Source of the DNA: CAZAQV01 sp964487255
GTDB lineage: Bacteria > Myxococcota_A > Polyangia > Polyangiales > CAZAQV01
DNA: 64,000 nt
Reading direction: 5' to 3'
Assembly (NCBI GenBank): GCA_964487255.1
Contig: CAZAQV010000014.1
Span: 1-64,000 of the forward strand
Below the pieces are notes generated by a model that worked only from the letters and a program-made list of their open reading frames with translations, made no database searches and was not told the origin of the DNA. Shown here one piece after another: positions 34,371-42,566 of this stretch (within the stretch, counting starts at the first letter, position 1; each line of letters starts with the position of its first letter). Both the position numbers and the translations under genes were made by a program.

Positions 34371-35766
34371 TCAGTTGCAGAGCTGCAGACGAAGTGAGGT
34401 GCTCGCGTTTTCTTTGATCTCGACGAGAATCTGCTTTTCGCACTCTGCGCCTGCATTCTTAAGGCTCAGCCGGTGGATGCCAACCGGTAGCTTCTTTTTT
34501 AGAGGTGTGTTGCCGATCTTTTTTCCATCTTTAAAGACCTTTGACCAAGGCGATGTGACGAGGATCAACGTGCCGGTGCTTCCTGTTTCGCTGNNNNNNN
34601 NNNNNNNNNNNNNNNNNNNNNNNNNNNNNNNNNNNNNNNNNNNNNNNNNNNNNNNNNNNNNNNNNNNNNNNNNNNNNNNNNNNNNNNNNNNNNCTGGCCT
34701 TGTCACTGCTGGCCTTGTCACTGCTGGCCTTGTCACTGCTGGCCTTGTTGTTGCCGGGTTTGACACTGCTGGCCTTGTCACTGCTGGCCTTGTCACTGCT
34801 GGCCTTGTCACTGCTGGCCTTGTCATTGCTGGCCTTGTCATTGCTGGCCTTGTCATTGCTGGCCTTGTCACTGCTGCTGCTGCTGCTGGGCTTCACACCA
34901 TCTCGCCAGCTGGCGCATTCGCGCAGCGTAAAGGAGACACGCTTGTTGTCCGTCGCGCCTGCGCGGACCGGAACGATCAAGGATAGCTCACAACCTGATT
35001 CGACATGTACGAGGTCGAGTTTCTGGTTGCCGGCCGGAAGCTCAAACACGTCGGGCGTTGCGCCCAACTTTTTGCCGCGAAAGTACACCTCGGTCCACGG
35101 AGTTGTGGCCAAGCGGACCTTGCCCTTGCCCAGAGCGTTTGGTGTTGTCTCTTCTCCACAAAGCGTGAGGCTCTTGCGCAGCACTTCCCCGACACCCAGA
35201 TCGATTCGAAAGGTCTTATCGCTGCACTCCGTGCTCCTGATCGCGAGCTTGTAGTTTCCTGGCCTGAGCGCTTTTTGAAGCGGGGTTGTGCCAATCTTCT
35301 TGCCATTCGCGAACACCGTCGCCGGTCGTTCTGTCGTCAGAATCAGTGTTCCTGTCGTGACCGCGTCGAGTATTCGCTTCGGCCGATTGGGTGCGTTGGT
35401 ACCAGTCGCTTCGCTTTGTGTAGTGTCCGAGTCGCGCTCGTCCTGTGGTCCGCCGTGTTGTCCTACCTTCGTGTCGGGCGGTGCTGGGCTCGCTGAGATC
35501 ACCTCACCCTGTGCGGGGACTTGCACAGAAAGACGCATGGCTACGATGGTGACGGCGGCGCCGACCAACACGCCCGCTGCCCACCACAACGCCTGACTCG
35601 GAATACGTCGCGTGCGTGGTGGTTGCGGCGCGTCCACGTAAGTTGACTGCGGCTCAGAAAGGGCCGACTCGCTGAGCGCGTCGACCACACGGGATGCGAA
35701 ATCGGCGGGAGGCTCTTTCGCCTGGAAGCTGTCGGTGAGTCTGCGGGGGAGTTCTGGTTCAGTCAT
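34371..35766 (-). CDS. PEGA-repeat membrane protein, probable anti-sigma factor
   Basis: The gene is broken only by an assembly gap. The cytoplasmic N-terminus (about 60 residues) is followed by a membrane helix (ALWWAAGVLVGAAVTIVAMRL). In the periplasm lie PEGA-type domains with the family signatures ATVFANGKKIGTTPLQ and TEVYFRGKKLGATPD. Then comes a low-complexity run of five-residue units (Ser-(Ser/Asn)-Asp-Lys-Ala) holding the N run, and a last PEGA domain (SKVFKDGKKIGNTPLK) after it. Its start overlaps the end of the ECF sigma gene by 8 bp. Position and topology suggest a transmembrane anti-sigma factor; no ZAS zinc motif is seen in the N-terminus. Length is undefined because of the gap. 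Confidence 0.75.
34594..34693. other. Assembly gap (100 N) within the coding repeat
   Basis: The same gene resumes in a different frame after the N run, showing that the run length is arbitrary. Confidence 0.95.
34694..34877 (-). repeat. 15-bp tandem repeat encoding Ser-Ser/Asn-Asp-Lys-Ala
   Basis: About twelve copies of a 15-bp unit (minus strand GACAAGGCCAGCAGT and one-base variants) encode the spacer between PEGA domains. One unit is degenerate (Val-Lys-Pro-Gly). The true copy number extends into the gap. Multiples of 15 keep the frame, so length can vary freely. Confidence 0.9.
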
Positions 35767-36370
35767 GGTCCACCTTCAATCGTTCGATGATGTGCTGCTT
35801 CGTTCTCGAGACACGGGACTTCACCGTTCCGATCTCCAACCCCAACGTCTCTGCGATGTCTTGATAGGAATAGTCGTGGTATGTGCGTAGAACGAAAGCG
35901 GCGCGGTTTTCCGGAGGTAACTCCGCCACGAGTTCGGCGAAGCGCTCTTCAAGTTGCTTGCCGATCAACCAATCGTCAGCTCGGTCGTGCACGGCGCCGT
36001 CTGGCAGGCGCTCGATGGTCTGCTCGCGCCAGGTCGAGTGCTTGCGCTGGTGATCGATCGCGACACGGGTCGCGATGGTAAGCAGCCAGGTCGAAACCCG
36101 GGCTGATCTCTTCACGTCGAAATTCGACAGCGAGTCGAAGGCTTTCAGAAAAACATCCTGTGCGAGTTCTTCGACGACGGCATCGGAGCTAGGGTGGGTC
36201 ACCCGTGAGATGACGGCGAATACGGGCCGCTCATAGCGTTTGACGAACTGAAAAAAGGCTTGATGGTCGCCACGTCGGCAGCGTTCCAGGGTGAGTTCGT
36301 CGATTTCCGGCGGATGGGGACGGCTGCCGGGTGGGGGCGTCGAGCGGTGCGCCATGGAGGAACCTTCCAT
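35759..36370 (-). CDS. ECF (sigma-E type) RNA polymerase sigma factor
   Basis: A 203-residue sigma-70 family ECF factor. The region 2 helices are ERCRRGDHQAFFQFVKRYER (about 30-49) and VEELAQDVFLKAFDSLSNFD. A linker containing RADDWLIG follows. Region 4 is ELPPENRAAFVLRTYHDYSY with the HTH QDIAETLGLEIGTVKSRVSR (about 165-195). The ATG at 36370 has no clear ribosome-binding site; ATG 36355 is preceded by GGAAGG and may be the true start. It overlaps the PEGA-repeat protein by 8 bp, the usual sigma/anti-sigma arrangement. It probably controls an envelope-stress regulon including its own operon. Confidence 0.92.
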   Translation of the reverse strand: MEGSSMAHRSTPPPGSRPHPPEIDELTLERCRRGDHQAFFQFVKRYERPVFAVISRVTHPSSDAVVEELAQDVFLKAFDSLSNFDVKRSARVSTWLLTIATRVAIDHQRKHSTWREQTIERLPDGAVHDRADDWLIGKQLEERFAELVAELPPENRAAFVLRTYHDYSYQDIAETLGLEIGTVKSRVSRTKQHIIERLKVDHD

Positions 36371-36428
36371 AACCCGTTACACGTGTCAGTGACCACCCGG
36401 TTCCACGGCACGAGGCTTCTTTGGCGAA

Positions 36429-37505
36429 CTAGGGAGATTTGGTAGGTTTTCCGGTCAGGCTTTGAGTGAGCAAGCTCAGCGCTACCTTAATGTGGCGGCT
36501 TTCAAGTTGGGTCTCGGCCTTGATCGTACTGTCTTTGGCTTCGAATTTCAGGTTCTCAAGCACGCTCTTGAAGCCGAATAGCAAAACGGAGGCTCGCTTC
36601 ATGGTTTCGTCGCGTGCCTTGCGGTACTGGGCGAGGGCAGCATTCGTCTCCCTTGCGTCGCCAAATGTTCCTTTGCATATGGCTCGATAGCCGCCGTCGG
36701 TTTGTGTGATGCGCAATGACAGCGCAAGAGGGATCAACTTGAGTTGGTCCACCAAAAGTTGAGAGCGTGCGTTCTTAAGCTCGAAGCGGAGGAGCTCCTT
36801 GGGTGGCTGTGTGAGCAGTGAGGGCGCAGCCTCTGCAAATATTTTCGCATCAAGTACGTTGCTCGCCTCAGAGATTGTTGCCGTCTGTTGACCCCAGAAT
36901 GCGAGAGCCAACTTGGGCCCGCTTGGGCGGTCCAAAATGGCGTGCCGAACTCCGTCGCGTATGGTCCACGTCAAAGCCGGTGGGCTCTTCGCTGCAGCGC
37001 GAGAGAGGCGCTGTTCAAGGTCCGCATTTGAATGCCTGATGCGGAGCAAGATGATCGACGATTCGCGAGCGAGACTCCATCCGCCGGTATAGAGTTGGTT
37101 CACGTGCTCGACCGGCGACAATTGGCCGGACACGAAGAGCGACCGAGTAATCGGAAATGCTCGCAAGAGGTCGTCTAATGAACGCTTCAGGGATGAACTC
37201 CGGGCAAGAGCCACGTTGAGCCGAAGTGACGCCGGTAGGGCGGGTTCTGCAGATGCTCGTGCTGTGTTGCCCTCTGACGGCTGGTCTTCGTCGAGCGGCC
37301 AAGGCACTCCGGTCTCGGCGGGGGAGTGCGTTCGGTGGGAATCCGTTGGCTGCTCTTCGGGGAGTTTCGAGAGCTTCGAAGAGTTGCGTGGTCCGCTTGT
37401 CGCCGGGTCTTGCGTTGTGCTCGACCCGCCGCAGCCGAGCGCAAACGCGAAGATAAGCACTGTCCCGGCACGATTAGGGTGAAAGCTACGGTGATCTTGG
37501 AACAT
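36429..37505 (-). CDS. Lipoprotein paralogous to the preceding TolA-like protein
   Basis: A 358-residue lipoprotein (signal VLIFAFALGC, Cys25). After a Ser/Pro/Glu-rich linker, it carries a domain that aligns with the C-terminal half of the upstream gene product: here LNVALARSSSLKRSLDDLLR and LSPVEHVNQLYTGG, there LDMARVRASPLKGSVSRLLA and IEPVEQLDKLMVAS. No named family is recognised. It may work with, or compete with, its paralogue at the cell envelope. Its ATG overlaps the upstream stop by 20 bp, so the genes form one operon. Confidence 0.65.
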   Translation of the reverse strand: MFQDHRSFHPNRAGTVLIFAFALGCGGSSTTQDPATSGPRNSSKLSKLPEEQPTDSHRTHSPAETGVPWPLDEDQPSEGNTARASAEPALPASLRLNVALARSSSLKRSLDDLLRAFPITRSLFVSGQLSPVEHVNQLYTGGWSLARESSIILLRIRHSNADLEQRLSRAAAKSPPALTWTIRDGVRHAILDRPSGPKLALAFWGQQTATISEASNVLDAKIFAEAAPSLLTQPPKELLRFELKNARSQLLVDQLKLIPLALSLRITQTDGGYRAICKGTFGDARETNAALAQYRKARDETMKRASVLLFGFKSVLENLKFEAKDSTIKAETQLESRHIKVALSLLTQSLTGKPTKSP

Positions 37506-38838
37506 GAGTCTGGTTCCTTTCTGTGGCCTCGCGGCGTTGCTGTATTTGCCGATTGCGCGTTCGCAACCAGTTCTCAACGAAACCGAGAATGGTTTCGATT
37601 TCACGATAGGTGATGTTGCTCCGGGCGAGAACGACTGCACCTTGTTGCTCGAATTCGATGCCATCGAGCAGTCGCCCGTACCCCATCGCGCGGATAATGG
37701 TCTTGGCCGCATATTCGTCGCGCAGCCCCCTCCAGTAGGAAAGTCCCCGCTGTGCTTGCGACACAGAATCGAACGTGGCGCGGGCACTTAGCTGTGCGCC
37801 GCTTTCGACCTCCAGGACGGAGAGGTGTAAGGACTTCGGAACGACGTGTCCCTCGGCTCGCGCAAACCGTCGAGCGCCTTCGACGTCGACGCGGATGGCT
37901 TCGCTCTGCGCCATCTCCATGAGTGTGCGTGCCAACGATGTGGGTCCGACCGACTCTTGCTCGGCGTTGGCTTTCGTCAATGCACCTGCGACCGCCATGA
38001 GCCGGGGTAGGTCGTCCGGGCGCGTGATCGAAAAGTGCTTGTCGTCCCAAATGGCGACAATGTGTTCGGCGGTTTCGTCGTCGTGCCATGGTGCAGTGCG
38101 CACGCCGTGTGCCGGTGACCATGAAGCAGACTCATTACGCGAACTTGCCATCTTGGCCGCGATGGGGACGATCATGTCCGTGTCTTGCTGAAGCCGGCCG
38201 GCAACGAGCCAGCTGCCCCGCTGAAGGTTGGCCGACGCGACCATCAACTTGTCGAGCTGCTCGACCGGCTCGATGTCCGACCCGCGCAGCATCATTTGCC
38301 AGTCTGGAATTTCTGCCAAGAGTCTGGAAACAGAACCCTTGAGCGGTGAAGCGCGGACGCGCGCCATGTCGAGCCTTAACGCGATTTGTGCACCGGCCGG
38401 CAGACGGACTTCTTCTTCTGCGACTTCACGACTTTTCGCGAGCTGTGCCTCGCGTGCTTCTTGTCGCCGTCGCTCGGCTTCCTCGCGACGCTTTTTGCGC
38501 GCTTCGCGACGCTTTTTTGCGGCCTCGGCCTCTTTTCGCTGTTCTTCTTCGCGCTGCGCCTGCTCCTCGGGAGAAAGCTTCTCGTCGCTCGCCCGTTTCG
38601 GTCCCGTGTCTTGCTGTTCTTGGGCGGGTAGCGCCGGCGTGTTTTCGGCAGAGAGCGTAGCGCTGGATTCTTCGGTAAGGCCGAACTCGACCTCCGTCGG
38701 GAGGGTAAAGTCGATGTCGAGCGGAGGCACCGAATAGAAGGTCGTCACGCCGAGGACAACGGCGGCGTGGAGGCCACCAGATAGCAATAGCGCCAACCAG
38801 CTCGCACCGCTGATGCTGTTTGAGTTGTCGATGCGCAT
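37486..38838 (-). CDS. TolA/TonB-like envelope protein with coiled-coil
   Basis: A 450-residue protein: membrane helix near residues 14-33 (LALLLSGGLHAAVVLGVTTF), Pro-rich TonB-like start (SVPPLDIDFTLPTEVEF), and a long charged coiled-coil at about 90-140 (EEQAQREEEQRKEAEAAKKR and similar). The C-terminal domain of about 290 residues is shared with the next gene. The layout recalls TolA and TonB, which span the periplasm, but the last domain is not theirs. It heads a two-gene operon whose second product is a lipoprotein carrying the same domain. ATG at 38838 follows AAGAGCG. Confidence 0.68.
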   Translation of the reverse strand: MRIDNSNSISGASWLALLLSGGLHAAVVLGVTTFYSVPPLDIDFTLPTEVEFGLTEESSATLSAENTPALPAQEQQDTGPKRASDEKLSPEEQAQREEEQRKEAEAAKKRREARKKRREEAERRRQEAREAQLAKSREVAEEEVRLPAGAQIALRLDMARVRASPLKGSVSRLLAEIPDWQMMLRGSDIEPVEQLDKLMVASANLQRGSWLVAGRLQQDTDMIVPIAAKMASSRNESASWSPAHGVRTAPWHDDETAEHIVAIWDDKHFSITRPDDLPRLMAVAGALTKANAEQESVGPTSLARTLMEMAQSEAIRVDVEGARRFARAEGHVVPKSLHLSVLEVESGAQLSARATFDSVSQAQRGLSYWRGLRDEYAAKTIIRAMGYGRLLDGIEFEQQGAVVLARSNITYREIETILGFVENWLRTRNRQIQQRREATERNQTHVPRSP

Positions 38839-38937
38839 CGCTCTTAATGACGTTTTATCACGGATTTTAGTTCAATTTCGGCGTTTCTAAGCTGCGTGGT
38901 TGCAGACTTGCCCTGATTCCACAACATTTCGCGGCCC

Positions 38938-40446
38938 ATGCTGTCGAGCTCGAAAATACCCCGAATGGCACTTGGCGTGCTTGTGTTCGCGTTCGCATGC
39001 GAAGGGGAGTCTGACCAAGCGAAGTCCGTCTCGGCACCGACTGCAGTCTCCGCTGCGCCGAGGGTGCGCGACGCAGGCGGGGAAGCCGATACGCAGGTGG
39101 GAAGTTCACCGCTTCGTGTGTTCGCGAAAGACTTTGTCGTGCACGTTCGAGCTGCTGCGAGTCGTGACGCCGAAAAGTTAGGGTACCTACGCGCCGGTGC
39201 GACCACAAAAACGAAGCGCGGCAAGGCGGACGGAAATGAGCGATGTCGCGGGGGCTGGTACGAGATCGAGTCGGGCGGGTTTGTGTGCAACGTTGCGGAC
39301 GTTACCCTTTTCGAGGGCGAGAAGTTGCCAGACTGGCGTACCAAACAGCCCGATTTCGATGCGGACTTGCCCTATGCGTTTGCCTATGCGCGGCTCAACG
39401 GTGCCATGGTCTTTGGTAAAATGCCGACGGCCGAGCAGCGCGAGTTTTACGAACGCGGTGGCATCATCGATGCGGGTATTCCCGAGGCGGGGGTCGACGG
39501 TGGGCTTTCACACAGAGAAAAGCGTGTTTCTCTCGAAGCGCTGAGCGAGGGCACAGACCGCATCCTCAAGCGTCGAATGAATCGTGGATTCTTTGTCAGC
39601 CTCGACCGCGAGGTAAAATACGGACCGTATACCTACTGGCGCACGCAGCATCATGAGTACATCCCTACCGAGGCACTTGGAGAAATCGAGGGCAGCGAGT
39701 TTCACGGCGTGCAGCTCGGGGACAAGCTTCGGCTGCCTGTGGCCATTGTAATCGGAAGTAACGTTCGCGCAGAACGTAGAGCGAGCGTCGTTGATGCTGG
39801 TGTGGATGCGGCACCTGAGCGCATTCGAAGCAAGACAGGAAAGCTGGAGAAACTCGAACGCCGCACGTTCTGGTCGGTGACGGAAGTCAGAGAGGAGCGT
39901 GGACGCGCCTACATCGTTTCAGGTGAGCTCTGGGTCCCGCGAAAGCAAGTCGTCTTGGTTGAAGCGATCGAGAGGCCGAAGCAGATTTCTCCCGCGCACA
40001 AGTGGATCGCTGTGAACCTCACAGACCAGACGCTGGTCGCTTATGAGGGGGATGTCCCGGTCTACGTGACTCTCGTTTCGAGCGGTCGCGTGCGCAGTAA
40101 AACGGTCGAATCGCGAAACCACCCGACCCCTCCAGGGGTGTTCCAGATCTCATCAAAGCATGTGTCGCACGTGATGGATGGGGACAGCGCTATCGACGGG
40201 CCATACTCGATCGAAGACGTTCCGTATGTCATGTACTTTCAAGGCGCGTTCGCCTTTCATTCAGCGTTTTGGCACAACCGCTTTGGGCGCCCCAAGAGTC
40301 ATGGCTGCGTCAACCTCGCCCCCAAAGATGCCAAGCACCTCTTCGGGTGGGCCGATCCGACCCTGCCCGAAAGCTGGCATGGCGTTTACACCCGCGACGC
40401 CAAGACGACCTGGGTCTACATCTATGGCGAGACCCCGCGCGGGTGA
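38938..40446 (+). CDS. L,D-transpeptidase with SH3 domain
   Basis: A 502-residue exported enzyme. A lipoprotein-like signal ends LVFAFAC. An SH3-type domain lies near residues 60-125 (VHVRAAASRDAEKLGYLRAG). The middle is a long linker region of beta strands. The C-terminal YkuD domain begins HKWIAVNLTDQTLVAYEGD (about 355-373) and keeps FHSAFWHNRFG and the catalytic SHGCVNL (Cys about 457). YkuD enzymes form 3-3 peptidoglycan cross-links or attach lipoproteins to peptidoglycan, which fits a lipoprotein-rich organism. Start ATG 38938 or 38965. Its last bases overlap frames of the kinase that follows. Confidence 0.88.
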   Translation: MLSSSKIPRMALGVLVFAFACEGESDQAKSVSAPTAVSAAPRVRDAGGEADTQVGSSPLRVFAKDFVVHVRAAASRDAEKLGYLRAGATTKTKRGKADGNERCRGGWYEIESGGFVCNVADVTLFEGEKLPDWRTKQPDFDADLPYAFAYARLNGAMVFGKMPTAEQREFYERGGIIDAGIPEAGVDGGLSHREKRVSLEALSEGTDRILKRRMNRGFFVSLDREVKYGPYTYWRTQHHEYIPTEALGEIEGSEFHGVQLGDKLRLPVAIVIGSNVRAERRASVVDAGVDAAPERIRSKTGKLEKLERRTFWSVTEVREERGRAYIVSGELWVPRKQVVLVEAIERPKQISPAHKWIAVNLTDQTLVAYEGDVPVYVTLVSSGRVRSKTVESRNHPTPPGVFQISSKHVSHVMDGDSAIDGPYSIEDVPYVMYFQGAFAFHSAFWHNRFGRPKSHGCVNLAPKDAKHLFGWADPTLPESWHGVYTRDAKTTWVYIYGETPRG

Positions 40447-40469
40447 TTCCGAAACGAAGCCCGAACTGG

Positions 40470-40475
40470 TAAGCT
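40470..40475 (+). promoter_or_regulatory. Putative -10 box of the first tandem kinase
   Basis: TAAGCT ends eight bases before the GTG at 40484. Its spacing is slightly longer than in the other start-proximal boxes, so support is modest. Confidence 0.3.
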
Positions 40476-40483
40476 CGTCTGTA

Positions 40484-41467
40484 GTGTCGGATTCTAGCGC
40501 GCCGGAGGACCTCGACGGTCCAACAGAAGTCACGCCCCGAGACCCGATGCTCGGTCGGCGCCTAGGGGGAAGGTACGAGGTCGAAGAAGCACTCGGCGCA
40601 GGGGGAGCGAGCACCGTCTATCTCGGCCGACATATGCAGCTCGGTTCGCCCGTCGCGATCAAGATCCTTCATCCTCGGCTCGTTCACGATACCAAACGAG
40701 AAACGATGCACCGCTTCATGGCCGAGGCGAGAATCTCGGCCAACCTCAACCACCCCAATATAGTGCGCTCGTTCGATGTGGGCACGACCGAGGAGGGCGT
40801 GCCGTACTTTGTGTTAGAGCTGCTCAAAGGTACGCCCCTTGTCGGCGTGCTCAATAAGGGGCGTTTCGCACCAACCCGGGCACTACATATCGCCATCGAA
40901 ACGCTTAAGGCGCTTGAGGCGGCGCACGGACACAAAATCATTCATCGTGACGTCAAGCCGGAAAATATTTTCGTGCTCGACCCGCACGCCAGCGAGCCGC
41001 GCATCAAGTTGCTCGATTTTGGGATCGCAAAGATTACGAGCAAGACTTTCTCCACCATCGAGGGCAGCGTTTTCGGTACGCCCTATTACATGTCTCCTGA
41101 GCAGTTTCGTGACACTTCCAAAGTCGATGCGCGAACGGACCTCTATGCCGTGGGCGTGGTGCTCTATGAAATGTTGAGCGGGAAGTGTCCGTTTGCGGCG
41201 CAGAATGCAACCAAGGTCTTTATGGAAATTGTGCAGCGAAATTTCAGGCCGTTGCGCGAATATTGCCCGGAGCTACCAGAGACCCTGGCGCGCGATGTTG
41301 AAAGGGCTTTCGAGTTCGAGCCTGAGGCCAGGTTTCAAACGGCCAAAGAGTTTCGTGAGCGGCTCGAAGCGTACAAAGACTTCTTCGTGAAGCGTCGTGA
41401 CTCCGTCTCGCCCACCGGTCGAACGATGAGCAGCGACGAGTTTGCCGCTGGCAAGAAGGGCAGCTAA
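40484..41467 (+). CDS. Soluble serine/threonine protein kinase (first of a tandem pair)
   Basis: A 327-residue kinase with no membrane segment. The glycine loop is GAGGASTVYLG, the ATP Lys is Lys60 (VAIKIL), the catalytic Asp is Asp156 (HRDVKPEN), DFG is at 178-180, and GTPYYMSPEQ and DLYAVGVVLYEML follow. The GTG at 40484 is chosen because the next kinase begins identically (MSDS, then RDPMLGR at residue 19) and the catalytic residues fall at the same numbers. Frames opening at 40178 overlap the transpeptidase gene and are not supported. The C-terminal 50 residues form a short helical tail. Likely role: signalling; substrates unknown. Confidence 0.9.
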   Translation: MSDSSAPEDLDGPTEVTPRDPMLGRRLGGRYEVEEALGAGGASTVYLGRHMQLGSPVAIKILHPRLVHDTKRETMHRFMAEARISANLNHPNIVRSFDVGTTEEGVPYFVLELLKGTPLVGVLNKGRFAPTRALHIAIETLKALEAAHGHKIIHRDVKPENIFVLDPHASEPRIKLLDFGIAKITSKTFSTIEGSVFGTPYYMSPEQFRDTSKVDARTDLYAVGVVLYEMLSGKCPFAAQNATKVFMEIVQRNFRPLREYCPELPETLARDVERAFEFEPEARFQTAKEFRERLEAYKDFFVKRRDSVSPTGRTMSSDEFAAGKKGS

Positions 41468-41535
41468 AGCCCTGGCGGCGAACTTCCGAGATGACGATTT
41501 TCAACTGGCTGCGGGCCTGATAGGCTCTGGGGACT

Positions 41536-42525
41536 GTGTCGGATTCAATCGATCCCAACGAGATGGATGGCCCGACGGCGATTGCCCCGCGAGACCCCAT
41601 GCTGGGTCGCGTGCTAGACGGCAAGTATGAGATTGAGCACGAACTCGGATCAGGGGGCATGGGCGCAGTGTACTCTGGGCGCCACATCCCGCTCGACTCA
41701 CCGGTTGCCATCAAGGTGCTGCATCCACAACTGCTGAGCGATAGCCGTCCCGATACGCTCAAGCGTTTCATCAACGAGGCGAAGGTCTCTGCGCGACTCA
41801 ACCACCCCAATATCATCAAGTCGTTTGACATCGGCCAAACCGATGAAGGCGCGCCTTACTTCGTGCTTGAGCTTTTGCAGGGGCGGTCGCTCGAGTCGCT
41901 CTTGGGCAAGGGCCAGATGGCGCTTCCTCGCGCTTTGCACATTGTGAACGAAATCCTCAAGGGGCTTGAGGCGGCGCATCAGGCCGGTGTCGTGCACCGG
42001 GACATCAAGCCCGAGAATGTCTTCTTGATCGACCCCGATGCGGCTCGGCCGGCGATCAAGCTTCTCGATTTTGGTATCGCCAAGATCGCCGCAGCGACGC
42101 TTGCAACGGCCGCGGGTAGCGCGCTGGGCACGCCGTACTACATGTCTCCCGAGCAATTTAAGGATGCGTCCACGGTCGATCAGCGCACCGACATCTATTC
42201 CGTCGGGGTCATGCTCTATGAGCTGCTGGCTGGGCAGTGTCCGTTCGTGGGCGAAACGCTGATGGACATTTTTATGGCGGCGATTCAACACAAGCATCCA
42301 CCACTCGGTGAGCTCCGTCCCGATGTGCCTCCGGGTCTTGTCCACGTCATTGAACGTGCGTTCGCGGTTGAGATTGAAGACCGGTTCGCGAGTGCGTTCG
42401 AGTTCCGAGCGCAGCTAGAGCGCTATTTGGACGCGATCGAGCGCGCTGTGCACGGCACGTCAGGTCACTCCATGACGCTCGCCCCCAAAGACTTTGCCAA
42501 CAAAGTCGAACCCCCCAAGGACTGA
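41536..42525 (+). CDS. Soluble serine/threonine protein kinase (second of a tandem pair)
   Basis: A 329-residue kinase, paralogous to its neighbour and collinear with it without gaps for at least the first 180 residues: Lys60 (VAIKVL), Asp156 (HRDIKPEN), DFG 178-180. The glycine loop is more canonical (GSGGMGAVY) than in the first copy. GTPYYMSPEQF and DIYSVGVMLYELL follow. GTG start at 41536, with TAGGCT nine bases upstream. The tail differs (MTLAPKDFANKVEPPKD), suggesting the pair diverged in partner binding. A tandem duplication is the simplest explanation. Confidence 0.92.
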   Translation: MSDSIDPNEMDGPTAIAPRDPMLGRVLDGKYEIEHELGSGGMGAVYSGRHIPLDSPVAIKVLHPQLLSDSRPDTLKRFINEAKVSARLNHPNIIKSFDIGQTDEGAPYFVLELLQGRSLESLLGKGQMALPRALHIVNEILKGLEAAHQAGVVHRDIKPENVFLIDPDAARPAIKLLDFGIAKIAAATLATAAGSALGTPYYMSPEQFKDASTVDQRTDIYSVGVMLYELLAGQCPFVGETLMDIFMAAIQHKHPPLGELRPDVPPGLVHVIERAFAVEIEDRFASAFEFRAQLERYLDAIERAVHGTSGHSMTLAPKDFANKVEPPKD

Positions 42526-42538
42526 GCGCAGGTCATCG

Positions 42539-42556
42539 AACCCCAGCTCTGGGGTT
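42539..42556. terminator. Hairpin between converging genes
   Basis: AACCCCAG and CTGGGGTT pair exactly around CT. There is no T-tract on either strand, so termination would need Rho or another aid. It lies midway between the kinase stop and the stop of the propeller lipoprotein. Confidence 0.45.
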
Positions 42557-42566
42557 GCGCGCCGGG

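Noticed and set aside
34694..34877. Regulatory tandem repeat
   Set aside because: The 15-bp units are in frame and encode a plausible flexible linker, so a coding explanation is enough.
36429..37787. 452-codon version of the 36429 lipoprotein
   Set aside because: The extra N-terminal 94 codons lie inside the upstream gene in another frame; the internal ATG at 37505 has a clean lipoprotein signal.
40178..40483. N-terminal extension of the first tandem kinase
   Set aside because: It overlaps the catalytic end of the L,D-transpeptidase; the paralogous kinase supports the GTG at 40484.
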